Shown here piece after piece: positions 54,135-62,003 of a stretch of DNA of 62,613 bases (position 1 is its first letter; each line of letters starts with the position of its first letter). The stretch spans positions 1 through 62,613 of the forward strand of contig URAG01000002.1 of NCBI GenBank assembly GCA_900545755.1, in the 5' to 3' direction. The notes beneath the pieces were generated by a model. It saw nothing but the letters and a program-made list of their open reading frames with translations, made no database searches and was not told the DNA's origin. Position numbers and translations under genes: made by a program. Origin of the DNA: an uncultured Cloacibacillus sp. GTDB taxonomy: Bacteria; Synergistota; Synergistia; Synergistales; Synergistaceae.

Positions 54135-55895
54135 TCAGCTCAGCTTTTCGATAACATCTTCCACGTAGGCGATATAATCTTTCCTTACCGCTTCGGGGCT
54201 GATTTCAGTATGGACGGGCTCCGCCCATTCCGTATTCAGGCGCGCGTCTGACACCACAATGTTTTTCAGGTAATTTTCATTATCCGTATACATGTAGTCT
54301 TCTCTCACGTGGACTCCGCGGCTCTCTTTCCTCATGGATGCAGCCTTCAGCGTAGCCGCAGCCGTCAAAAGCCCGTTGCGCAGTTCCAAATATTCAAGCC
54401 ACTCCTTGTTGTACCTGCGGTCCAACGTGGCGAAAGACACATATTTCAGCTCATCAAGCAGCGACAGCGCTTCGCTGAACCCTTTATCTAGAGTTTCACC
54501 GCAGCGTATGACGGACAGAGCCTCCGAAGTGATTTTATGAAGCTTTTTTCTTATCTCTACCGGGCTCTCTCCGCCTTTAGAAACAAACGGGCGCAATAAC
54601 TCGTCTTCCATCTCGCCGACGAGGCCGTCCGTGGCGGCGGCGAAGTCGCTCCCCTTCGCATAAGACGCAGCAGATGCGCCGGCTATATTTCCTTCAATAA
54701 GCATCTCAGTAGTAGCGGCAGAGACACGGTTGGCTCCGAACATGCCCCCCGTGCATTCTCCAGCGGCAAATAGTCCCGGAAGCTTTGTCCCCATCTCTTC
54801 GTCAATTTTGATTCCGCCCTCGAAATAATGGGCGAACGGCGCACACGTCACGCAGCCGCCGTCATGGAAAATTTCCATAATATCGTGATACATACCATTG
54901 GACAGGCTCGGAAGGTCGTTGTACAGCTCTTCCTTCAGCTCGCGCGGTTCAAGGTCAAGCTTGTAGTAGACGCCGCCGAAGCGGTTGCATCCACGTGAGT
55001 TTATCTCGCGCTGCAAAGCATAGGAAAGCAGCATCTTGTTCCATTCCGTGTCTAGCGCGAGCCTTTCGACATCAGGGGAAAGGTAACGCTGTGTAAAAGG
55101 CTTTCCGAATTTATTTACAAACGTGCCGTAGCCGATAGTGTTCATAATATAAGGAAGGATATTCCCCTTATACATCGTCGGGGAAAGTATGACTGCGGGG
55201 CAGTAAGATATCATCTCCATATCTACGAGCTCAGCTCCGGCGCGCAGCGCCGCAGCCGGCCCTTCGCCGCAGCAGTCGGTCGGTCCGCTCGTATTTTTGA
55301 AAATGCCATGGCTGCCGCCGGTAGCTATAATTACCGCCTTAGCCGGAATGTATTTGACATCTCCAGAAAGCAGGTCGACGCACATACACCCTCTGACAAC
55401 TCCATCTTCGACGACGACGTCTGTGAAAAGCTGATTCTCAGCCCATTCTATACCGAGTTCTTTTACGCGCTTGAAGAGAGCGTCTAAAATTGCCGAACCG
55501 AATACCGATATGCCGCGCTCGCCCTCGGTGCCGAGCACCTTCATCCCCCAGCTCATAAGCTCCCTGATGCGGTCCGGAGCGCCGTCCACAAATTTCCGAA
55601 TAAGCTTCTGATTGCCGAGGTAAAATCCCTCGTGGCATATATCCGCGAAGAACTTATCCTTTGTGTCGTCTTTGTTCCATTCGCTCAGTCCCATCTCGTA
55701 GAGGCTAGCGCCGTCGCATGCTATATCGGCGCTTAAATTTGCTCCTGCGAGCAATGTTGAACCGCTGCGATTGATTTTCCCTTTAGCCAGAATAAGAGTC
55801 TTTACGCCGCCCTCTGCTGCGCTTATTGCAGCGCGAAGGCCGCCGCCGCCGCTCCCGACGACGACCACGTCATAAAGCCCATATACTTCCGCCAT
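54135..55895 (-). CDS. FAD flavoprotein of the fumarate reductase/succinate dehydrogenase family
   Basis: This 586-residue protein has the FAD dinucleotide fold at residues 8-35 (YDVVVVGSGGGGLRAAISAAEGG), a mid-protein GGCVTC-HYFEGGIK active-site region, the FAD end motif LPGLFAAGECTGGMFGANRVSAATTEMLIEG, and a helical C-terminal domain. It resembles FrdA-like and 3-ketosteroid or enoate reductases. The partner is a shortened 2Fe-2S protein, and no membrane anchor is encoded, so it is likely a soluble reductase. It is the first structural gene after the MarR-type regulator. Confidence 0.85.
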   Translation of the reverse strand: MAEVYGLYDVVVVGSGGGGLRAAISAAEGGVKTLILAKGKINRSGSTLLAGANLSADIACDGASLYEMGLSEWNKDDTKDKFFADICHEGFYLGNQKLIRKFVDGAPDRIRELMSWGMKVLGTEGERGISVFGSAILDALFKRVKELGIEWAENQLFTDVVVEDGVVRGCMCVDLLSGDVKYIPAKAVIIATGGSHGIFKNTSGPTDCCGEGPAAALRAGAELVDMEMISYCPAVILSPTMYKGNILPYIMNTIGYGTFVNKFGKPFTQRYLSPDVERLALDTEWNKMLLSYALQREINSRGCNRFGGVYYKLDLEPRELKEELYNDLPSLSNGMYHDIMEIFHDGGCVTCAPFAHYFEGGIKIDEEMGTKLPGLFAAGECTGGMFGANRVSAATTEMLIEGNIAGASAASYAKGSDFAAATDGLVGEMEDELLRPFVSKGGESPVEIRKKLHKITSEALSVIRCGETLDKGFSEALSLLDELKYVSFATLDRRYNKEWLEYLELRNGLLTAAATLKAASMRKESRGVHVREDYMYTDNENYLKNIVVSDARLNTEWAEPVHTEISPEAVRKDYIAYVEDVIEKLS

Positions 55896-55943
55896 CTTCT
55901 TTCCTCCGTTTCATCTCCAAGCACATAACGCCAGCGTAGCCGC

Positions 55944-55970
55944 TTTTGTTTTGTTTCAAACAAAACAAAA
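55944..55970. promoter_or_regulatory. 27-bp palindrome, candidate MarR operator
   Basis: TTTTGTTTTGTTT and AAACAAAACAAAA are perfect inverted repeats around a single C. They lie 48 bases upstream of the flavoprotein start and 70 bases downstream of the MarR stop, in the promoter region. A MarR-type dimer site is the simplest reading. Confidence 0.65.
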
Positions 55971-56040
55971 ATACTATCCAAGCGGCATCACGTCAATAGA
56001 GAAAAGAAGTTTTTTACAAAAATTGTTGAAGAATAATACT

Positions 56041-56520
56041 TTAGGAAAATACAGCGGACTTAAGACGACGCCTGCAAAGATCTTCCATATAATCCGCATA
56101 TCTGCATAGCACGTCAAGCACAAGCAGCTGCGAATCTTCAGGCAGCGATCTAAAGTAAGAATAAAATGCGTGACCTATGATACTGTGAAATTCGTTATGC
56201 GCGCGAAAGACGTCCATGCCGGCCTGCGTCGCTCTATAATAAACTTCTTTACGGTTGCCTGCGTCTCTGTAGCATTCAATCAATCCGCGCTGGACGAACT
56301 CCCTCGCCATCTTAGAAATGGTGCCCTTCGGTACTCCCGTTACGTGCGCCAGCTTCGTCGTATTAACGCCCGGATGCAGTATGATTTTTTCTAGGGTGTG
56401 CATTTCACGCGGCAGCAGGCGCGTCCCAGGGATGTATTCGCGATGGATTCTGTTGTCAATGTTTGTATAACTACATATGCGCAGGATAGCCTCGTCAAAT
56501 TCAAGGCGACGGTCAAGCAT
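56041..56520 (-). CDS. MarR-family regulator
   Basis: This 159-residue protein has a MarR-like layout. A helical start leads to an HTH with NTTKLAHVTGVPKGTISKMAREFVQRGLI and a wing with YRDAGNRKEVYYRAT. The C-terminal helix closes the dimer. It is on the minus strand directly before the flavoprotein operon. The perfect palindrome at 55944 is a plausible operator. GGGGTGAG precedes the ATG. The effector is unknown. Confidence 0.83.
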   Translation of the reverse strand: MLDRRLEFDEAILRICSYTNIDNRIHREYIPGTRLLPREMHTLEKIILHPGVNTTKLAHVTGVPKGTISKMAREFVQRGLIECYRDAGNRKEVYYRATQAGMDVFRAHNEFHSIIGHAFYSYFRSLPEDSQLLVLDVLCRYADYMEDLCRRRLKSAVFS

Positions 56521-56710
56521 TACGGCTCACCCCATCGATTAGATTTATTATGCACAGAAAAACTTTCAACAGGAGCGTAGGTTTAACATTCCCTATCGAA
56601 TATTATAGTATGCTGCTGACGGCATATGTCACTCTGTGACGACTCCTATTAAAATTGTATCACTTAGATGTATAGGTGTCACACTATATTAAAGACCGGC
56701 ACAACAAAAC

Positions 56711-56737
56711 GCGGCGGGGGCGACATAGCCCCGCCGC
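56711..56737. terminator. Terminator after the LivK-type gene
   Basis: GCGGCGGGGGC and GCCCCGCCGC form a stem with a 6-base loop, followed on the minus strand by GTTTTGTTG. Confidence 0.75.
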
Positions 56738-56778
56738 GCTGATTGTTTGCGACGGACGCGCCGCCGCCGGCAGTTAGG

Positions 56779-57924
56779 TTATTCTTCCGGACGAATCTTC
56801 TTGAAGAATACGGCAGTGCCGTCCTTAGCTTCGAGCATATAGCCGTCCTTGTTCTTCGGGTTGTGGAATTCGTCCATTGTGAGCTTTGTGTGCATCAGCT
56901 GAAGATCCTTCGTCTGCTCGAGTGCGTCGCGGACCTTCTGCGGGTCGGTGCTGTTGGCGCGGGTGATAGCGTCGGCAAGCCAATAGACGGAGTCGTAGGC
57001 CATAACCGCGTTCATAAATTCCTGGCATTCTGTGGCGGTCTGTTTCTTATATTTCGCGAAGAAGTCCTTCAGCGCCGGGTCTTCCTTCGCTACGTGGCTG
57101 ACCCAGAATGTGTTCTTCATAGCTTCTTTGCCTGCTACCTCCCAGAAATAGTCGCCGTAACCGTCGCCGCCGATAATCGGGACGGTGATGCCGAGTTCGC
57201 GGGCCTGCTTGACGGAGAGAGGCGTGCATTTGCCCATCGTCGGAAGGACGACGACGTCTGGATTGGCTTCCTTAATCTTCGTGAGCTGTGCGCGGAAATC
57301 GACGTCTTCGCCGCGGTGGCCCTCATCGGCTACTATCTTGCCTCCGGCGGCTTCAAAGCTCTTGATGAAGAATTCGCGGAGCCCGTGTGAGTAATCGCTA
57401 GACACGTCGTAGAGGATGCCCGCCGTCTTGGCCTTCAGATCATGGGCCGCGAAGGTGGCAAGTATTTTTCCCTGGTATGGGTCGAGGAAGCAGATACGGA
57501 AGTTGTATGGGCGTACTTTACCCTTCTCGTCTACAGTAACCTGCGGGTTTGTCGGCAGCGTGCCTATATGGGGGACTTTGCCGCTGTTGAATACCGGCGC
57601 GGCTGCTATGCAGAGGCCGGAGCCGCTCGGTCCGATGACGGCTACGACCTTGTCCTGCTGGACGAGGCGGCGCGCCGCGTTGACCATGTCTTCGTTTCTA
57701 GTGCGGCAGTCGTACGCAACGACTTCAAGCTGTTTACCTAGGACGCCGCCTTTGGCGTTGATTTCTGCTACCGCCATCTTGACCGATTCGACTTCTGCGA
57801 CGCCGTAGGCCGCGAAGTCCCCGGTGACGGTCGCTATTTCACCAATTTTGATTGTGTCTGCGGCAAAAGCGGGGAGTGCGAGCAACATTACAAGCAGCGC
57901 GCTGAGACTAATAAACTTACGCAT
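56779..57924 (-). CDS. Branched-chain amino-acid-type binding protein (LivK family)
   Basis: This 381-residue protein has a signal peptide (KFISLSALLVMLLALPAFA) and the Leu/Ile/Val-binding fold: IKIGEIATVTGDFAAYG, VVAVIGPSGSGLCIAAAPVFN, YDVSSDYSHGLREFF. No LivHMGF genes lie near, so this is an orphan binding protein or uses a distant transporter. The ligand may be an amino acid or an aromatic acid. ATG follows an AGGAGG-type site. Confidence 0.9.
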   Translation of the reverse strand: MRKFISLSALLVMLLALPAFAADTIKIGEIATVTGDFAAYGVAEVESVKMAVAEINAKGGVLGKQLEVVAYDCRTRNEDMVNAARRLVQQDKVVAVIGPSGSGLCIAAAPVFNSGKVPHIGTLPTNPQVTVDEKGKVRPYNFRICFLDPYQGKILATFAAHDLKAKTAGILYDVSSDYSHGLREFFIKSFEAAGGKIVADEGHRGEDVDFRAQLTKIKEANPDVVVLPTMGKCTPLSVKQARELGITVPIIGGDGYGDYFWEVAGKEAMKNTFWVSHVAKEDPALKDFFAKYKKQTATECQEFMNAVMAYDSVYWLADAITRANSTDPQKVRDALEQTKDLQLMHTKLTMDEFHNPKNKDGYMLEAKDGTAVFFKKIRPEE

Positions 57925-58120
57925 ACATAATACCTCCTCAATGTTTTATGTCGCTTTCTCTTGGTGCAGTTAGTATATTATAACATAGTTTTCTTGCTGA
58001 TTTATACACTCTTGTGTAATAATGCGCTCGCATCGTTCATTTCAGCAATATCGCCTATCTTTAATAGCCGCTTTACCTATGCACGCCATCGATACGCTTG
58101 TGGGGCCTGTGGACAAAGCC

Positions 58121-58156
58121 GCTGAGCCGCGCCATTCGCAAACGGCGCGGCTCAGC
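58121..58156. terminator. GC-rich terminator hairpin downstream of the metal ATPase
   Basis: GCTGAGCCGCGCC and GGCGCGGCTCAGC form a perfect 13-bp stem with a 10-base loop. A T-run follows on the plus strand; on the minus strand it is weaker, so it mainly marks the end of the metal-ATPase unit. Confidence 0.7.
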
Positions 58157-58181
58157 AATTTTTATCTTATTATGTAACAGG

Positions 58182-60068
58182 TTAGAGTTTTTTTACAAAG
58201 AGAGCTCTTATCGCATTGAACACTGCGAGTATCATGACGCCGACGTCGGCGAATATCGCAAGCCACATGTTTGCTACGCCGAACGCGCCTAGCGCAAGAC
58301 ATATCAGCTTGACGCCTATCGCAAGAACGATATTCTGGTAGACGATTCCTAGGCATTTACGTGAAATTTTGATGGCCTTCGATATTTTCATTGGGTCGTC
58401 GTCCATCAGAACCACGTCCGCCGCCTCTATCGCAGCGTCTGACCCCATCGCCCCCATCGCTATGCCTATGTCGGCGCGGCGCAGAACCGGCGCGTCGTTG
58501 ACTCCGTCCCCCGCGAAGGCCAGCTTCTCCTTGCCGGATTTCGTCAACAGCAGCTCTTCTACTTTCTCGACTTTGTCAGCAGGAAGAAGCTCCGCGTAGA
58601 CCTTGTCGATACCAAGCGCATCGGCAACCTGCGACGCGACGGCCTCCGCGTCTCCTGTTAGCATAACGGTCTGCCGCACGCCTGCTGCCTTGAGCGCCGC
58701 TATCGCCTCTTTCGCGTGCGGTTTCACGACATCGGAGATGACAATATGTCCAGCGTACTCTCCGTCCACGGCCATATGTACTATCGTGCCGACGGAATGA
58801 CAGTTTATATAGGGTATGCCGAGCCGCTCCATGAGCTTCGCGTTACCTGCAGCGACCGATACTCCATCTACCTTCGCAGTCACACCTTCGCCGCTTATCT
58901 CCTTTATCTCCGCTACGCGCGAGTTGTCTACCGGCCTGCCGTACGCGCGACGTAGGCTCTTGCTTATCGGGTGCGACGAGTAGCTCTCAACAAGCGCCGC
59001 ATATTCGATGAGCTTTATCTTCGCCATCTCGTTGTGGTGGACGGCGTTGACCTCGAAAACGCCCTTCGTAAGCGTCCCCGTTTTGTCGAAGACGACTATC
59101 TTCGTCTGTGAGAGCGTCTCAAGGTAGTTCGATCCCTTGACAAGCACGCCTTCCTTGCTTGCGCCGCCGATGCCGGCGAAGAACGAGAGCGGTATACTTA
59201 TGACAAGCGCGCATGGACAGCTTATGACAAGGAATGTCAACGCACGATATATCCATTCATCCCATCCTGCGGTCAGCCCCATGCCGGCGCTGCGCACAAG
59301 CGGCGGCAACACCGCGAGCGCAAGCGCCGCGCCGCAGACGGCAGGAGTGTAGACGCGCGCGAATCTTGTAATAAAATCTTCCGACTTCGATTTACGCGAG
59401 CTCGCGTTCTCTACAAGGTCTAGAATCTTCGAAACGGTCGATTCGCCGAACTCCTTCGTCGTACGAACCTTCAGCACACCGGACATGTTGATGCAGCCGC
59501 TGATTATTTCGTCGCCCTGCTTCACGTCACGCGGCACGCTCTCACCAGTAAGCGCGCTTGTGTTGACGCTCGACGCGCCCTCGACGACTACTCCGTCGAT
59601 AGGGACTTTCTCCCCCGGCTGCACGACGATAATGCTGCCGACGCTCACCTCGTCGGGGGCCGCCTTCTCTAGCGTGCCTTCCTTCTCAACATTCGCGTAG
59701 TCAGGGCGGATATCCATCAATTCGCTGATGTTGCGGCGGCTCTTACCCACAGCGTAACTCTGGAACCACTCGCCGACCTGATAAAAGAGCATGACCGCGA
59801 CAGCCTCAGTGTAATCGCCGTTCCCTTCGTAAAGCGCCAACGCAATCGCGCCTACTGTCGCTACAGCCATAAGGAAACTCTCGTCGAACATCTGACGGTT
59901 CTTTATCCCTTTCGCCGCCTTTATTAAAATATCATACCCGATGACAAGATACGGAACGAGGTAGAGAGCGAAGCGCGCCCATCCGCTCGCCTGCGTGAAA
60001 TGCAGCCCCACCATTAGCGCAAAAGCGATGACGATTCGCGCCAACATCTTCTTTTGTTTCCTGTTCAT
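58182..60068 (-). CDS. Heavy-metal P1B-type ATPase (Zn/Cd/Co type)
   Basis: This 628-residue P-type ATPase has the transmembrane metal motif SCPCALVIS, the phosphorylation motif DKTGTLTKG, the TGES actuator motif and GDGVNDAPVL. It lacks an N-terminal HMA domain, which is instead encoded separately by the gene just upstream. The CPC motif and family layout suggest Zn2+/Cd2+/Co2+ export across the inner membrane. Start ATG 60068, 40 bases after the HMA gene. Confidence 0.92.
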   Translation of the reverse strand: MNRKQKKMLARIVIAFALMVGLHFTQASGWARFALYLVPYLVIGYDILIKAAKGIKNRQMFDESFLMAVATVGAIALALYEGNGDYTEAVAVMLFYQVGEWFQSYAVGKSRRNISELMDIRPDYANVEKEGTLEKAAPDEVSVGSIIVVQPGEKVPIDGVVVEGASSVNTSALTGESVPRDVKQGDEIISGCINMSGVLKVRTTKEFGESTVSKILDLVENASSRKSKSEDFITRFARVYTPAVCGAALALAVLPPLVRSAGMGLTAGWDEWIYRALTFLVISCPCALVISIPLSFFAGIGGASKEGVLVKGSNYLETLSQTKIVVFDKTGTLTKGVFEVNAVHHNEMAKIKLIEYAALVESYSSHPISKSLRRAYGRPVDNSRVAEIKEISGEGVTAKVDGVSVAAGNAKLMERLGIPYINCHSVGTIVHMAVDGEYAGHIVISDVVKPHAKEAIAALKAAGVRQTVMLTGDAEAVASQVADALGIDKVYAELLPADKVEKVEELLLTKSGKEKLAFAGDGVNDAPVLRRADIGIAMGAMGSDAAIEAADVVLMDDDPMKISKAIKISRKCLGIVYQNIVLAIGVKLICLALGAFGVANMWLAIFADVGVMILAVFNAIRALFVKKL

Positions 60069-60108
60069 AATTATTTCCTCTCTTCTTTATTACGCGCCGC
60101 GAGGTGTG

Positions 60109-60327
60109 CTACAGATAGATTTCGCAGTCATCCTCAATTTTTTTACAGTTCTTTAAAACTTCATGCATGACCGCGCTGTGGTCCGCGCCATCCTCGAACT
60201 CGACGTTCATCTTCAAAGTCATGAAATTGACAGTAGCGCCTTTTACGCCGGCGGTCTTCTGCGCAGCCTCCTCCATCTTGTTCGCGCAGTTAGCACAGTC
60301 GACATCGATCTTATATGACTTCTTCAT
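60109..60327 (-). CDS. Stand-alone heavy-metal-associated (HMA) domain protein
   Basis: This 72-residue ferredoxin-like metal chaperone has the CxxC motif DCANCANKME near residue 10. It probably delivers metal to the downstream ATPase, whose own HMA domain is missing. Residues after the motif (AAQKTAGVKGATVNFMTLKMNVEF) follow the usual fold. It starts at ATG behind GGGAG. Confidence 0.9.
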   Translation of the reverse strand: MKKSYKIDVDCANCANKMEEAAQKTAGVKGATVNFMTLKMNVEFEDGADHSAVMHEVLKNCKKIEDDCEIYL

Positions 60328-60352
60328 TTGAAAGCACTCCCTTCGTTATCTC

Positions 60353-60380
60353 AATTAAACAATCAAATGATTGCTTAATT
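60353..60380. promoter_or_regulatory. 28-bp palindrome, candidate ArsR/SmtB-type operator
   Basis: AATTAA and TTAATT flank CAATCA-AA-TGATTG in an imperfect 28-bp inverted repeat, 26 bases upstream of the HMA gene start. Its layout recalls metal-sensing ArsR/SmtB operators. No arsR/smtB gene is in this window. Confidence 0.6.
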
Positions 60381-60642
60381 ATCAATGCGTATATTATACA
60401 GCTCTACATGAAATGTCAATATGTCGGATAAACTTTTTGGGGATAGGAAAATTCCAACCTCGCACGCACGCCGCAGCCTTCACCTATTATTGACGTGACT
60501 CATAGCGATTCTGCAAAACACACGCAAATCAAACACTCCGGCGACAAACCAGGGCAAAAGTCAAAGCTTCATGAACGTCGGCACAGCGATCAGGCGTTTT
60601 TGCATATTGACGAGAAGCGCGGCAACAGCGCGCAAAAACAAA
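60381..60642. other. Gene-poor spacer between the HMA gene and tRNA-Leu
   Basis: Together with the operator region this is part of a stretch of about 350 bases without a gene (60328-60681). It holds an AT-rich segment next to the operator, where the metal-gene promoter must lie, and then the tRNA terminator. I see no coding sequence or structured RNA in the rest. Confidence 0.5.
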
Positions 60643-60673
60643 AAGGACTCGCGGTGAAAAACCGCAAGCCCTT
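60643..60673 (-). terminator. Terminator of tRNA-Leu
   Basis: On the minus strand AAGGGCTTGCGG pairs with CCGCGAGTCCTT (two G-U pairs) around a 7-base loop, followed by TTTGTTTTTG. It lies 9 bases after the tRNA CCA end. Confidence 0.8.
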
Positions 60674-60681
60674 GAAAAATC

Positions 60682-60767
60682 TGGTGCCGGAGGGGGGGGT
60701 CGAACCCCCACGGGTGTTACCCCGGCGGATTTTGAGTCCGCTGCGTCTGCCATTCCGCCACTCCGGC
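60682..60767 (-). tRNA. tRNA-Leu (anticodon CAA), CCA encoded
   Basis: The minus strand folds into a class II tRNA. The acceptor stem is GCCGGAG/CTCCGGC, followed by A and encoded CCA. The anticodon stem is GCGGA/TCCGC with loop CTCAAAA, so the anticodon is CAA. There is a long variable arm, and the T arm holds GTTCGA. Length 86 with CCA. Confidence 0.95.
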
Positions 60768-60912
60768 GCGACGAAACTAGAATATTCTATAACATGACGG
60801 CATTCGCCGCAATAGCGGAAATGGCGGCGATGTTTGAGCGGCGGCGGCAATTATGCTAGAATGTCCTAAAGGGGATCTGTAATCATAATAAAAAGTATTG
60901 AGGGGTGTTGGT

Positions 60913-61173
60913 ATGAACTGTTACCAGATAATGGCCGTAAGAATCCTTGACCGCGGCAAGTGCGCGGTCGAAGTCCAGCGCATATTGACCGAATATGGAT
61001 GCTCGATACTCACTAGGCTCGGCCTCCACGACCAGTCCGTTCCGGGCACATGCTCGCCCTCTGGGCTGCTCGTCCTCCAACTCTGCTGCGACGCGGAGAC
61101 GTCGAAGGAGCTTGAGGAGAAGCTTAACGCTCTCGACGGCGTGAAGGCGAAGCTCGTAGACCTCTCGGACTAG
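60913..61173 (+). CDS. Small ACT-like protein, TM1266/iron-only-hydrogenase regulator family
   Basis: This 86-residue protein has the ferredoxin-like ACT fold pattern: MAVRILDRGKCAVEVQRILTEYGCSILTRLGLHD, then GLLVLQLCCDAETSKELEEKLNALDGVKAKLVDL. This matches the TM1266-like family annotated as putative regulator of the iron-only hydrogenase system. No hydrogenase genes are in this window. ATG 60913 follows AGGGGTG. A strong terminator follows. Confidence 0.72.
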   Translation: MNCYQIMAVRILDRGKCAVEVQRILTEYGCSILTRLGLHDQSVPGTCSPSGLLVLQLCCDAETSKELEEKLNALDGVKAKLVDLSD

Positions 61174-61183
61174 CCTGAGACGA

Positions 61184-61217
61184 CAGAAGCGCCCCGACAC
61201 GGGGCGCTTCTGTTTTT
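61184..61217 (+). terminator. Strong intrinsic terminator
   Basis: CAGAAGCGCCCCG and CGGGGCGCTTCTG form a perfect 13-bp stem with a 3-base loop, followed by TTTTTG. Confidence 0.92.
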
Positions 61218-61238
61218 GCACGTTCATCCAAGATTTCA

Positions 61239-61263
61239 GCGCGGCGCATATTTTGCGCCGCGT
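61239..61263. terminator. Second GC hairpin with T-run in the 61.2 kb spacer
   Basis: GCGCGGCGCA pairs with TGCGCCGCGT (one G-T pair), followed by TTTCGCG. It is flanked by a wider inverted repeat TTCATCCA (61223-61230) / TGGATGAA (61281-61288). No gene is recognised between 61289 and 61411. Confidence 0.6.
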
Positions 61264-61411
61264 TTTCGCGTTTCAGGCACGTGGATGAATTTGCCGGAAA
61301 CGGTATCCGCGCGCGCCGTCTTCTATAGTTAATATGCGCTCCATGCACCTCTGCGCGCCCGCGCCTCCAATGGAAGCGGCGACATCATCATGTGCGCGAT
61401 GCGCGCGGACT

Positions 61412-61801
61412 CTATGCCTGCCGTTCCGTTATTTCCTCGTCCTCCACGCTCCACGGCGGCGAGACGATGCACAGGAATTCCAGCCGTTCGCCGTCATCGT
61501 TGACGACGTACTGCTACGCGCCTCGCGGCACGGCAGCGCACACGCCTGCACGCAGCGGTATCGCTTCGCCGTTCGCGTGCAGAGTACCCGCGCCGGAGAG
61601 CACGACGTAAGTCTCGGCGGAATTTTTCAAGACGTGCGGGACGGTGCGCCCGCGCGGCTCAATGTATGCGTGCGCGACGGAATATCCGCCGAAGGGCAAA
61701 GCTTCGCGCGCGGGGTGCATCACCTCCGCGAGCATGCACCCGTCGCGCGCGGCAAAATGTTCCTCTCCACAGATATGTTTCACAACGACCCCGCCGTTCA
61801 T
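61412..61801 (-). pseudogene. Cupin-domain protein gene with in-frame amber codon
   Basis: The first 95 codons encode a small cupin: GGYSVAHAYIEPRGRTVPHVLKNSAETYVVLSGAGTLHANGEAIPLRAGVCAAVPRGA. Codon 96 is TAG (61514-61516). The same frame then continues for 33 codons with cupin-like sequence (QYVVNDDGERLEFLCIVSPPW) to a TAG at 61412. The region after the stop matches the family end, so the gene appears broken by one point change such as CAG to TAG. TAG is a routine stop elsewhere in this window. ATG 61801 follows GGAGG by 7 bases. The sequence could also reflect a sequencing error, or pyrrolysine insertion, for which there is no other support. Confidence 0.7.
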
Positions 61802-62003
61802 CGCAACGCCTCCCAACGCGCCGTTCGTCCACAGACATTATAAGGTCTCCGGCGCGCCGCGTCCCGTCCCCTTCCACGGGAGGCGCGGAGAAACGCTAGC
61901 GCCGCGCGCAGGACGCGCTTCTGTGATAGACTGTGAACGTCGTCATAAGAACGCGGCGCGAGCCGCGAAAAACACGCGATTTACTAAAAGGGGCTGCCGC
62001 AGG

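Noticed and set aside
60495..60797. Open frame of 100 codons on the plus strand
   Set aside because: It runs antisense through tRNA-Leu and its terminator. Its conserved-looking part is only the tRNA complement.
61514..61516. Pyrrolysine at the cupin TAG
   Set aside because: TAG is a routine stop in this window (for example mnmE, thiH, the marR gene at 1603), and cupins are not known Pyl proteins. A nonsense mutation is simpler.
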